A stretch of 11,936 nucleotides of DNA from Anaeromyxobacter sp. (GTDB taxonomy: Bacteria; Myxococcota; Myxococcia; Myxococcales; Anaeromyxobacteraceae). The stretch covers positions 1-11,936 of the forward strand of contig JAHWYA010000015.1 in assembly GCA_020028115.1 (NCBI GenBank), read 5' to 3'. Shown here piece by piece: positions 5,997 to 11,936 of this stretch (the stretch's first letter is position 1; every line of letters starts with the position of its first letter). Made by a program: the position numbers and the translations under genes. The notes below the pieces were generated by a model. It did no database searches. It saw only the letters and a list, made by a program, of their open reading frames with translations, and was not told where the DNA came from.

Positions 5997-7152
5997 CGTC
6001 GCCCGCGGCCGGGCGCGGCCCGCCGGCGGACCACCCCACGAGCGCGTCGAAGCTCTCGAGGAGCTCCGACGGCTCGAACGCGCAGTGGCCGTAGCGGTCC
6101 ACCGTCCGCTGCACCAGGTTCGCGCCATCCCCGGCCTGCTCCGCGAGCGCCCGCAGCGCCGGCGCGTGGAGCCACTCCGGCACGCCCGGATCCCTCGTGG
6201 TGTGGAGCGTCAGCACCGGGACGCGGAGCGCGCCGGTCGGCGCGTACCAATGGTCCTGCCAGTACAGCGCCTGGGGATCGGCCGCGAACCGCGCGACCGA
6301 CGCGTTCACCCAGTCGTACAGGGCCGCGCCCGGCGGCGGCGGGACGAAGCCCGGCATCGGCCCGTAGACGGTCGTCGTGTTGTCGTAGACCGTGCCGTGC
6401 GCCGCGTCGGCGAGGTAGGACGCGCTGCAGAGCTGCCACCCGAGCGGCAGCGCGAGCGAGAGGACGAGCTCGGTGGGATCGCGGAACGGCAGGCGCGCCT
6501 GCGCCATCGTGGCGATCAGGAAGGCGCCGGACGGGTCCGCCAGCACCGGCGGGACGACGAGCGCCCCGACCTGCTGCGCGTCGCACACGGGCGCGGGCAT
6601 CGACACGGCGTCACCGGGGAGCTTCCCCGGGTAGAAGACGTCGAACAGGTTCCGCAGCCCGGTCACGTACTCGAACTCGACCCTGGTTCCGGCGAGCACG
6701 CCGCAGGTGAGGAGCGCGCCGGCGTACCGGTTCGGGAACCGCTCTACGAGCTCGAGCCCGATGAGGCTCCCCATCGACTCGCCCACCAGGAACACGCGCT
6801 CGGGCCGCGCCACGCGCGCAGTGAACAGCCCCGAGAGCTGGTGCGACCGCTGCGCCCCGTCCCTCACGTCCCAGCCCGCCCACGAGTAGCTCGACGCGGC
6901 GACGGCGAACCCGCGCGCGAGCAGGCCGTCGCGGACCGCGACGTACAGGGCGTCGCTCGGGAGCGCCACCGGCTCCTGCGGGTTCGTGATGCCGTGCAGG
7001 TACACGACGAGCTGCTGGTTCCAGCCCGCGTCGGGCACCCGGAGCTCGTAGCGCGAGCCCGGTCCGGTGGAGCCCTCCAGAACGACCGCGCGGACGTGCA
7101 TCGGAAGCAGGACTGCCAGAACCTGGGCGAACAGCCCCATCGACCGTCTCAT
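5983..7152 (-). CDS. secreted alpha/beta hydrolase
   Basis: 389-residue alpha/beta-hydrolase-fold protein with an N-terminal Sec signal (MRRSMGLFAQVLAVLLPMHVRA, cleavage near 20-22), so periplasmic or extracellular. The oxyanion region is VVYLHG (49-54). The nucleophile elbow GESMG has Ser126 (124-128). The acid is probably Asp321 in TTRDPG, and the base His356 in YGHCAF, giving a complete triad in the expected order. A large cap lies between about 155 and 300. Cysteines 150, 190, 242 and 357 could form disulfides after export. The start at 7152 is chosen because it gives a signal peptide and is preceded by GGGGG with a 6-nt spacing; an upstream in-frame start at 7209 adds 19 unlikely residues. 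It is solitary, 231 bp after nadD. Esterase, lipase and peptidase activities are all possible and the substrate is unknown. Confidence 0.85.
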   Translation of the reverse strand: MRRSMGLFAQVLAVLLPMHVRAVVLEGSTGPGSRYELRVPDAGWNQQLVVYLHGITNPQEPVALPSDALYVAVRDGLLARGFAVAASSYSWAGWDVRDGAQRSHQLSGLFTARVARPERVFLVGESMGSLIGLELVERFPNRYAGALLTCGVLAGTRVEFEYVTGLRNLFDVFYPGKLPGDAVSMPAPVCDAQQVGALVVPPVLADPSGAFLIATMAQARLPFRDPTELVLSLALPLGWQLCSASYLADAAHGTVYDNTTTVYGPMPGFVPPPPGAALYDWVNASVARFAADPQALYWQDHWYAPTGALRVPVLTLHTTRDPGVPEWLHAPALRALAEQAGDGANLVQRTVDRYGHCAFEPSELLESFDALVGWSAGGPRPAAGDVTAR

Positions 7153-7175
7153 CGTGAACCCCCGTTTCGAGGCCG

Positions 7176-7194
7176 GGTGGGCGCCAGGCCCACC
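7176..7194 (-). other. hairpin in the leader of the alpha/beta hydrolase gene
   Basis: A 7-bp perfect stem (GGTGGGC / GCCCACC) with a 5-nt loop, 23 nt upstream of the hydrolase ATG. It could be an mRNA leader structure. A second small hairpin (ACCCC-GAC-GGGGT) lies at 7221-7233. The remainder of the 231-bp gap (7153-7383) has no convincing gene or strong promoter. Confidence 0.3.
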
Positions 7195-7299
7195 ACCGCC
7201 TACGTTCACGGCGAGTCAGTACCCCGACGGGGTCCCCGGACAACGAGTACGAGCGGTTCCCTCGGTGGGGTCAGGTCACGATGGGCAGGCAGCGCCAGC

Positions 7300-7317
7300 G
7301 AGCGTGCCGCCACGCTC
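7300..7317 (-). terminator. hairpin downstream of nadD, next to the hexamer array
   Basis: A perfect 7-bp stem (GAGCGTG / CACGCTC) with a 4-nt loop, abutting the hexamer array and about 66 nt past the nadD stop. No T-run follows, so it is a candidate operon-end structure with weak support as an intrinsic terminator. Confidence 0.3.
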
Positions 7318-7371
7318 AGGTCGAGGTCGAGGTCGAGGTCGAGGTCCAGGTCCACGTCTAGGACCAGGTCG
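7318..7371. repeat. intergenic AGGTCG hexamer array, nine units
   Basis: Nine in-register hexamers on the plus strand: AGGTCG four times, AGGTCC twice, then ACGTCT, AGGACC and AGGTCG. It lies between nadD (stop at 7384) and the hairpin at 7300-7317. The identical head units and the degenerate tail near nadD suggest slippage expansion with older units decaying. Confidence 0.85.
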
Positions 7372-7383
7372 GCTGCCCCTGCG

Positions 7384-7971
7384 TCACCGATACAACCCCC
7401 TCGCCTCCACGTACTCCCGCACCTTCCGCGGCACGAGGCCCGACACGTCCTCGCCCTTCGCGATCCTGGCCCGGATCTCCGTCGACGACACCGCGGGGAA
7501 GCTCGGCGCGCCCGGCACCGGCGGGAACCCCTCGCGCCCGACCACGACCACGGACGCCAGCTCCGTCACCCGATCCCAGCGGTACCACTTCGGCGTGTCG
7601 GGCAGGATGTCCGCACCGACGACGAGCGCGAACCCGGTGTCGGGGTGCTTCGCGACGAGGTGCTCGAGCGTGCGCACCGTCTTCCCGACGAGCGGGTCGT
7701 CCGCGAGCTCGCGCTCGGCGGTGCAGACCGCGACCCCGCGCACGCCGCGCGCGGCGAGCTCGCACATCCGCACCCGGTCGTCGAATGCCGCGAGGTCCTT
7801 CCCGAACGGATGGCGGTACGACGGCAGGAGCCACACCTCGCGGACGTCCTGCGTCGCGAGCGTCCAGTACGCCACCATGAGGTGCGCGACGTGCGGCGGG
7901 TTGAACGACCCGCCGAGGAGCGCGACCCGCTTCCGGCCCGCCGCCCCCGCGCTCGCGACCTCGCCCGCCAT
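7384..7971 (-). CDS. nadD: nicotinate-nucleotide adenylyltransferase
   Basis: 195-residue enzyme that transfers AMP from ATP to nicotinate mononucleotide, making deamido-NAD in cytosolic NAD synthesis. The nucleotidyltransferase signature GGSFNPPHVAH (20-30) holds the catalytic His residues 27 and 30. VVGAD (117-121) and the C-terminal SSTEIRARI (162-170, the ISSTxIR element) complete the family pattern. Length is usual for bacterial NadD, with a 14-residue hydrophilic N-terminal lead. Its ATG overlaps the TGA of the upstream gene by one base (TGATG), so it is probably translationally coupled and the last gene of the operon. In many bacteria nadD is followed by rsfS; here a non-coding stretch with a hexamer array follows. 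NadD is normally essential, so this gene gives the operon housekeeping weight. Confidence 0.96.
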   Translation of the reverse strand: MAGEVASAGAAGRKRVALLGGSFNPPHVAHLMVAYWTLATQDVREVWLLPSYRHPFGKDLAAFDDRVRMCELAARGVRGVAVCTAERELADDPLVGKTVRTLEHLVAKHPDTGFALVVGADILPDTPKWYRWDRVTELASVVVVGREGFPPVPGAPSFPAVSSTEIRARIAKGEDVSGLVPRKVREYVEARGLYR

Positions 7972-8603
7972 CAGCGCACCGACAGCTTTCCGCCCGCGGC
8001 GAACGTCACGCGTTCCTGCCGGACCTCGGCGCCGCTCGCGTCGAACACCGTGAAGGCGAGCTCCTTCGGGTCGACCTCCACGAGCGCGAACGACGCCGGC
8101 CGCCCCGGCGGCTCCTCGGCGCGGAGGTGGCCGGGGGTCACGAAGCAGCGCGGCCCGATCTGCACGACCGCGGCCGCCGCGCTGTTGCCGTGGAAGATGA
8201 GCGCGGCGTTCATGATGTCCTCGCGGGGGAGCTCCGCCGAGTCGTGCACGAGGCAGCCGATGCGCCCCTCCACGAGATCGACCTGCATGCGCGGCACCTT
8301 CCCGCTGTCGTACTCGGGGCAGGCCCGGCTCGCCACCCGCACGATCCGGCCGTCGAGGGGGTCCTTCACCGCGCCGGTCTGCCGCTCGAGCGCGCCGCGG
8401 AAGGCGGCGAGGAACTCCTCGTCCGTCTGCGGGATGGGCGCCTTGCGCGATCCCCCCGCGCGGCGGGCGAGGACCGCGTCCACGTCCGCGACGCGCCCGC
8501 CGAGGTAGAACACGCGGTCCACCTGCGCGCGCTGGAAGAGCGCGAGCGCGCGCTCGAGCGCGTCGAGGTTCCCGAAGCTGTCGCTGGCGAGTCCGATCCG
8601 CAC
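7971..8603 (-). CDS. degenerate metallophosphoesterase-fold protein, function unknown
   Basis: 210-residue protein that follows the YfcE/MJ0936-type metallophosphoesterase layout. SDSFGNLDALERAL (7-20) corresponds to SDxHGNxxAL. YLGG (33-36) corresponds to the GD element. LVHDS (118-122) corresponds to the HG element. IFHGN (136-140) corresponds to the GHTH element. FVTPGHL (154-160) corresponds to NPGS, followed by a closing strand SFALVEVD (171-178). Key metal ligands are missing: the His of DxH is Phe10, and Asp of GD is Gly36. Asp8, His120 and His138 remain. It may be a catalytically dead relative with a binding or scaffold role, or use a changed site. The GTG at 8603 is used because the fold begins there; it lies 19 nt after namZ and has no clear Shine-Dalgarno. 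It is coupled to nadD by a 1-nt overlap. Confidence 0.8.
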   Translation of the reverse strand: MRIGLASDSFGNLDALERALALFQRAQVDRVFYLGGRVADVDAVLARRAGGSRKAPIPQTDEEFLAAFRGALERQTGAVKDPLDGRIVRVASRACPEYDSGKVPRMQVDLVEGRIGCLVHDSAELPREDIMNAALIFHGNSAAAAVVQIGPRCFVTPGHLRAEEPPGRPASFALVEVDPKELAFTVFDASGAEVRQERVTFAAGGKLSVR

Positions 8604-8622
8604 GCGGCGTCGGGATCGTATC

Positions 8623-9867
8623 TCAGGCGTCGTAGCGGAGGTAAAGCCTCCGCCGCCGCTCGAACGACCGCTCCTCGGCCCCGAGGGGCTTGACGAGCTC
8701 CGCGAGCGTCGCTCCGCGCTCGATCGCGAGCCGCTCGCGCGCCGACCCGCAGAGGAGGTCGAAGGCGAGGACGTCCGCCACGAACTCGTACGGCTCGGTG
8801 CGCCACGCGAACCGCTCCGGCGCCTGCCGCCGGGCGTGGAGCACCGCCGCGAGCCCCGTCCGGAACGGACGGAAGCGGGCGGGGTCGTGCACGTGCAGCT
8901 CGACGCCGTGGCAGCGCACGCCGGCGTGCTTGTCCCACGTCGGCACGAAGGACACCGGGCGGAAGCGAACGCCGGGGAGCCGCTCGCGCGCGAGGTCCTC
9001 GGCGAGCCGCGCGCCGTCGAGCCATGGCGCGCCGAACAGCTCGAACGGCCGCGTCGTCCCCCTCCCCTCCGACAGGTTCGTCCCCTCGAGCAGGCACATG
9101 CCGGGGTAGACGAGGGCCGTCTCCGGGGTCGGCATGTTCGGCGACGGGAACACCCACGGCAGCCCGGTCTCGCGGAACGACGCGCCGCGCCGCCACCCCT
9201 CGCACGCGACGACGTCGAGCTCGAGGTCGAGCTTCCGCTCCTCGCGGAAGAGGAGCGCGAGCTCGCCCACGGTCAGGCCGTGGCGCACCGCGAGGTCGTG
9301 CAGGCCGCAGAAGCTCTCGAAGCCCGGGAGGAGCCGCGGCCCCTCCACGAGCAGCCCGCCGAGGGGGTTCGGCCGGTCGAGGACGACGAACCCGATCCCC
9401 GCCTCGGCCGCCGCCTCCATGCAGAGCATCATCGTCGCCTGGTACGTGTAGTAGCGGGCGCCGACGTCCTGGACGTCGAAGACGAGGACGTCGAGCCCCT
9501 CGAGCTGCTCGGGCCGCGGCCTGAGCGACTCCCTCGTCTCGCCGTAGAGCGAGTGGGCCGGGAGCCCGGTGCGCGGGTCGCGCTCGCCGCCCACCGCCGC
9601 CATGTACTGCGCGTCGCCGCGGACGCCGTGCTCGGGGCCAAAGAGCGCGGCGAGGCGCACCCGCGGCGCGCCGTGGAGGAGGTCGGCCGCGTGCACGAGC
9701 GTCCGCGTCACCGCGGTCGGGTTGCAGACGAGCCCGGCCGTCCTCCCCGCGAGCGGCCTGAACCGCCGCGCGGCGAGGACCTCGAGGCCGGGGACGACGC
9801 GGTCAGCGCTTCTTGAACGAGAAGCCGAACGTGAACCGGCCCGGCTTGTTCTGCGGGTACGTGGCAT
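8623..9867 (-). CDS. namZ: DUF1343 / NamZ-type exo-beta-N-acetylmuramidase
   Basis: Peptidoglycan-recycling glycosidase family that releases MurNAc from the non-reducing end of muropeptide glycans. Conserved blocks: GLVCNPTAV (45-53); LFGPEHGVRG (75-84) with Glu79, the likely catalytic acid; SLYGETR (106-112); VFDVQDVGARYYTY (129-142); LDRPNP (163-168); PSPNMPT (241-247); EGTNLSEGRGTTRPFE (261-276). All core motifs are intact over residues 25-414. No signal peptide or lipobox is visible, unlike secreted members. Start is awkward: no ATG, GTG or TTG lies just before the fold, so the ATG at 9867 is given. This overlaps the TPR gene by 65 nt and adds about 24 Ser/Arg-rich residues, mostly out-of-frame reading of that gene. 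A non-standard start near 9800 is possible. The gene symbol follows the characterised Bacillus enzyme; activity here is inferred. Confidence 0.88.
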   Translation of the reverse strand: MPRTRRTSRAGSRSASRSRSADRVVPGLEVLAARRFRPLAGRTAGLVCNPTAVTRTLVHAADLLHGAPRVRLAALFGPEHGVRGDAQYMAAVGGERDPRTGLPAHSLYGETRESLRPRPEQLEGLDVLVFDVQDVGARYYTYQATMMLCMEAAAEAGIGFVVLDRPNPLGGLLVEGPRLLPGFESFCGLHDLAVRHGLTVGELALLFREERKLDLELDVVACEGWRRGASFRETGLPWVFPSPNMPTPETALVYPGMCLLEGTNLSEGRGTTRPFELFGAPWLDGARLAEDLARERLPGVRFRPVSFVPTWDKHAGVRCHGVELHVHDPARFRPFRTGLAAVLHARRQAPERFAWRTEPYEFVADVLAFDLLCGSARERLAIERGATLAELVKPLGAEERSFERRRRLYLRYDA

Positions 9868-11230
9868 CGCGCAGGTTCCAGTAGGCGCAGGCGCGGACGT
9901 CGGGGTCGTGGATCGTGTCCTCGAGCAGCTCGACCTGCGTCGCCTCGCCGGCGGGGTTCACGGTCACGCGCACCTTGAGGTCGCCCGCGAGCGACGGCAC
10001 CTGGGCCGACCGCGTGCGGAACGTCCGGTCGACGGCCGACTGCACCGCGCGCTGGAGCTCGCCGACGTCCGGCCGGGAGAGCCGGTCGAGGTTGAGCCGC
10101 CGCTCGAGCGCGACGAGGTCCGTCTTCCCCGCGTCGCCCGCGATGCGGAGCACCTCCACCGCCTCCTGCGACTCGCCGCGGCCGAGGTGGATCTTCCCGA
10201 GCGCCGCGTTCGCGCCGGGGTCGCGCGCGGCGAGCGCGAGGGCCTTGCGGAGCGCCTTCTCCGCGCCCTCGAGGTCGCCCGAGGAGAGGCGCATCTCGCC
10301 GATGCGACGCCACTCCGCCGCCGACGGGTCGAGCGCCGAGAGCCGCTCGACCGCCTCGATCTCGGTCCGGAGGTCGTTCGCCGCGCGGGCCGCGTCGGCG
10401 AGCAGCCCGAGCACCTCGGCGTCCTCCTTGAGGTCCAGCGCCACCTTGAGCTGGACGATGGCGAGCGCCGGCTTCGACGCCGTCCGGTACAGCTTCGCGA
10501 GCCGCAGCCGCGCGGCGCGGTCCTTCGGGCTCGCGCCGGCGATCTGCGCCCACAGCGTCGCGGCCTGGTCGACCTCTCCCGTCTCGAGCGCGAGGTCGGC
10601 GAGGATCGAGAGGGCGCCGACGTGGTCCGGCGCGGACGCGAGGGCGGCCCGCGCCTCCTCGCGCGCCCGCGGCGCGTCGCCTTCCTTCCGCGCGATGCGC
10701 GCGAGGCCGAGGTGCGCCTCCGCGTTCGCCGGGTCGGCGGAGAGGACGGTCTTGTAGTCGACGGCGGCGTACTCGAGCCGCTCGCGCTTCTCGGCGGCGC
10801 GCGCCCGGTACACGACCGCGAGCCAGCAGTCCGGCTCGTTCTCGAGGGCGAGCGCGACGGTCTTGTCCACCTGGTCGAGGGTGCGCCACTCGACGTAGAC
10901 GCTCGCCATCCCGACGTAGCCGAGGGCGGAGTCCGGGTGGTCGCGCGTGAGATTCTTGAACCCGAGCCAGCGGTCCTCGCCCCGGGGCTGGGCGTAGATC
11001 GCGAGGAACCGGGCGGCCACGTCGAGCGGATCCTTGTCCGCGACGATCGACCGCTGCTGGCGCTCGACGAGGATCTCGTCGCCGCCCTTCTCGGCGAGCT
11101 GGTCCATCGCGACCATCGCGCGCGCGAGCGGGACGAGGTCCTGGCGCGGCCGCGACACCTCGCGCGGCGCACGCCCGGGCGTGGCGCACGCGGCGAGGAG
11201 CGCGAGCGCGAGCGTCGAAGCGATCCTCAT
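9803..11230 (-). CDS. TPR-repeat lipoprotein with AgmX/PglI-type C-terminal domain
   Basis: 475-residue predicted lipoprotein. The signal peptide ends in LLAAC with Cys15 as lipidation site. Residues about 65-375 are helical TPR-like repeats; clear units include those around 167-200 (DPANAEAHLGLARIARKEGD), 201-235 and 300-345. Such proteins act as protein-protein scaffolds. Residues about 395-475 resemble the TonB-like C-terminal domain of myxobacterial AgmX/PglI: VPSLAGDLKVRVTVNPAGEA (411-430), then DVRACAYWNLRDATYP (444-459) and a closing FTFGFSF. The family usually has two Cys here; only Cys448 is present and the first position reads Thr-Phe (403-404). The ATG at 11230 is fixed by the signal peptide and by GGAGG 7 nt upstream. 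The gene follows the LPG-type gene by 29 nt and overlaps namZ. A role in envelope assembly or gliding-type machinery is inference. Confidence 0.85.
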   Translation of the reverse strand: MRIASTLALALLAACATPGRAPREVSRPRQDLVPLARAMVAMDQLAEKGGDEILVERQQRSIVADKDPLDVAARFLAIYAQPRGEDRWLGFKNLTRDHPDSALGYVGMASVYVEWRTLDQVDKTVALALENEPDCWLAVVYRARAAEKRERLEYAAVDYKTVLSADPANAEAHLGLARIARKEGDAPRAREEARAALASAPDHVGALSILADLALETGEVDQAATLWAQIAGASPKDRAARLRLAKLYRTASKPALAIVQLKVALDLKEDAEVLGLLADAARAANDLRTEIEAVERLSALDPSAAEWRRIGEMRLSSGDLEGAEKALRKALALAARDPGANAALGKIHLGRGESQEAVEVLRIAGDAGKTDLVALERRLNLDRLSRPDVGELQRAVQSAVDRTFRTRSAQVPSLAGDLKVRVTVNPAGEATQVELLEDTIHDPDVRACAYWNLRDATYPQNKPGRFTFGFSFKKR

Positions 11231-11259
11231 TGCGGTCCCTCCCTTGCGGGTTCCCCGTT

Positions 11260-11936
11260 CTACCGCGCTTCCCTCCCGGCGCGAAGCGCCTCGGCATCCC
11301 CTCCGGCCTCCCCCGCGCCGCCGGACGACGTCCGCGCCTCCCGCAGCAGCACCCACCCCCCGATCGCCGCGGACGGCGCGAGGTGCACCACGTGCAGGAG
11401 GAGCGCGAACGCGAGGGCGGGCTCGGCGGCGACGCCGGCGCCCGCGAGCGGGAGCATCGCCGCGAGCTCGAACGGGCCGGCGTTGCCGGGCGAGACGGCG
11501 ACCGCGTTCGCGGCCGCGGTCGCGACGACCGCGAGCGCAGCGAGCGGGACCGTCGGCTCGAGGCCGACGGCCGACAGCGTGAACCACGCGATGACGAGCT
11601 CCGCGCCCCAGCCGGCGAGCCCCCACGCGAACGCCCGCGCGAGCGCGAGCGGCTCGTGGACCGCCGCGAGGCCGCTGCGGAGCCGCGCCACGAGGCCGGG
11701 CTCGGCCGCCGGCTCCTCCTCGCCCTCCCCGCCCCGGTCGGGCCGGAACAGGAAGACGAGCGCCACGCCGAGCGTGGCGCCGATCGACGTGACGAGGAGC
11801 GCGTGGCGCGCCCAGTCCGGCAGCGGCGTCGCCACCCCGGTCACGACGATGAGCGGCACGAGCGTCGCCGTCCCGAGGACGTAGTCGACCGCCGCGGCGC
11901 CGACGACGCTCGCGGTCGAGAGGCGGGCCCGCCGCG
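11260..11936 (-). CDS. lysylphosphatidylglycerol synthase-type membrane protein (LPG_synthase_TM/UPF0104; 5' end beyond window)
   Basis: Visible C-terminal 225 residues of a polytopic inner-membrane protein; the reading frame stays open to the right edge, so the start lies outside. About five hydrophobic segments are seen. The conserved block SPGNAGPFELAAMLPLAGAG (near visible residues 147-166) matches the family PGGxGxxE element with its Glu. An early segment VDYVLG matches the DRxxG-type motif of these flippase/synthase transmembrane domains. A charged loop rich in Glu/Gly/Pro (near visible residues 66-79) separates helices, and the C-terminal tail is Gly/Ala/Arg-rich and cytosolic-looking. 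Family members flip or modify lipids, or occur without the aminoacyl-transferase domain and have no known role. Whether a catalytic domain is attached cannot be seen. It lies 29 nt upstream of the TPR lipoprotein gene in the same orientation, probably the same operon. Confidence 0.8.
   Translation of the reverse strand, partial: RRARLSTASVVGAAAVDYVLGTATLVPLIVVTGVATPLPDWARHALLVTSIGATLGVALVFLFRPDRGGEGEEEPAAEPGLVARLRSGLAAVHEPLALARAFAWGLAGWGAELVIAWFTLSAVGLEPTVPLAALAVVATAAANAVAVSPGNAGPFELAAMLPLAGAGVAAEPALAFALLLHVVHLAPSAAIGGWVLLREARTSSGGAGEAGGDAEALRAGREAR

Noticed and set aside
7318..7371. CRISPR array or coding repeat
   Set aside because: Units are 6 bp with no spacers. No frame through the array has a start and stop giving a credible protein.
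7153..7383. tRNA or small RNA gene in the longest intergenic gap
   Set aside because: Several hairpins exist, but no cloverleaf, TpsiC-like motif or promoter-terminator pair could be drawn.
6085..8508. 807-codon open frame on the plus strand
   Set aside because: It runs antisense through the hydrolase, nadD and the phosphoesterase-fold genes. No domain motif is visible and it includes the hexamer array as an Arg-Ser run.
9569..11884. 771-codon open frame on the plus strand
   Set aside because: Antisense to namZ, the TPR gene and the LPG-type gene; composition is that of a shadow frame.
1..11936. Phage-defence, toxin-antitoxin or mobile-element system
   Set aside because: No integrase, transposase, restriction, reverse transcriptase or TIR-like motif was seen. 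The patatin-like and Clp proteins carry housekeeping-type features and lie in divergent, separate units.

Overview
The window is very GC-rich DNA, with codons ending almost always in G or C. It is packed with bacterial protein genes, mostly on the minus strand. The gene content suggests a Myxococcota / deltaproteobacterial-type organism (Anaeromyxobacter-like). The pointers are base composition, a TPR lipoprotein ending in an AgmX/PglI-type C-terminal domain, a split YeeE/YedE transporter, and a stand-alone 5'-3' exonuclease. This placement is inference, because no rRNA or marker tree is available. I see no mobile element, CRISPR array, tRNA or rRNA.

Layout. (1) 1-1328, minus: a compact three-gene unit with a recognisable sigma70-like promoter. 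It encodes a 69-residue four-cysteine protein of unknown function, then a YeeE/YedE half-transporter with an unusual loop insertion, then a second half-transporter (DUF6691-like) cut by the left edge. The module probably moves thiosulfate or another reduced sulfur compound. (2) 1399-3936, minus: a ClpA/ClpC-type double AAA+ unfoldase, followed by a strong hairpin. (3) 3937-4056: a divergent control region with a 12-bp palindrome. (4) 4057-5996, plus: a patatin-like lipoprotein and a 5'-3' exonuclease. Both lack a Shine-Dalgarno sequence and have a -10-like hexamer ending exactly 8 nt before the start codon. (5) 5983-7152, minus: a secreted alpha/beta hydrolase, convergent with the exonuclease. 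(6) 7153-7383: the longest non-coding stretch (231 bp), with several hairpins and a nine-unit hexamer array. (7) 7384-11936, minus: a likely operon in the order LPG_synthase_TM membrane protein (cut by the right edge), TPR lipoprotein, NamZ-type muramidase (DUF1343), degenerate metallophosphoesterase-fold protein, nadD. Gaps there are small or negative.

How they fit together: the right-hand cluster is mainly cell-envelope work (lipid or membrane protein, outer-membrane TPR lipoprotein, MurNAc release), with NAD biosynthesis at its tail. The left unit is sulfur uptake. The middle is protein quality control plus solitary hydrolases. The items most worth a second look are the small Cys protein heading the sulfur unit, the inserted loop in YeeE, the Leu-substituted pore loop in the Clp ATPase, the metal-site erosion in the phosphoesterase-fold protein, and the shared hexamer arrays.
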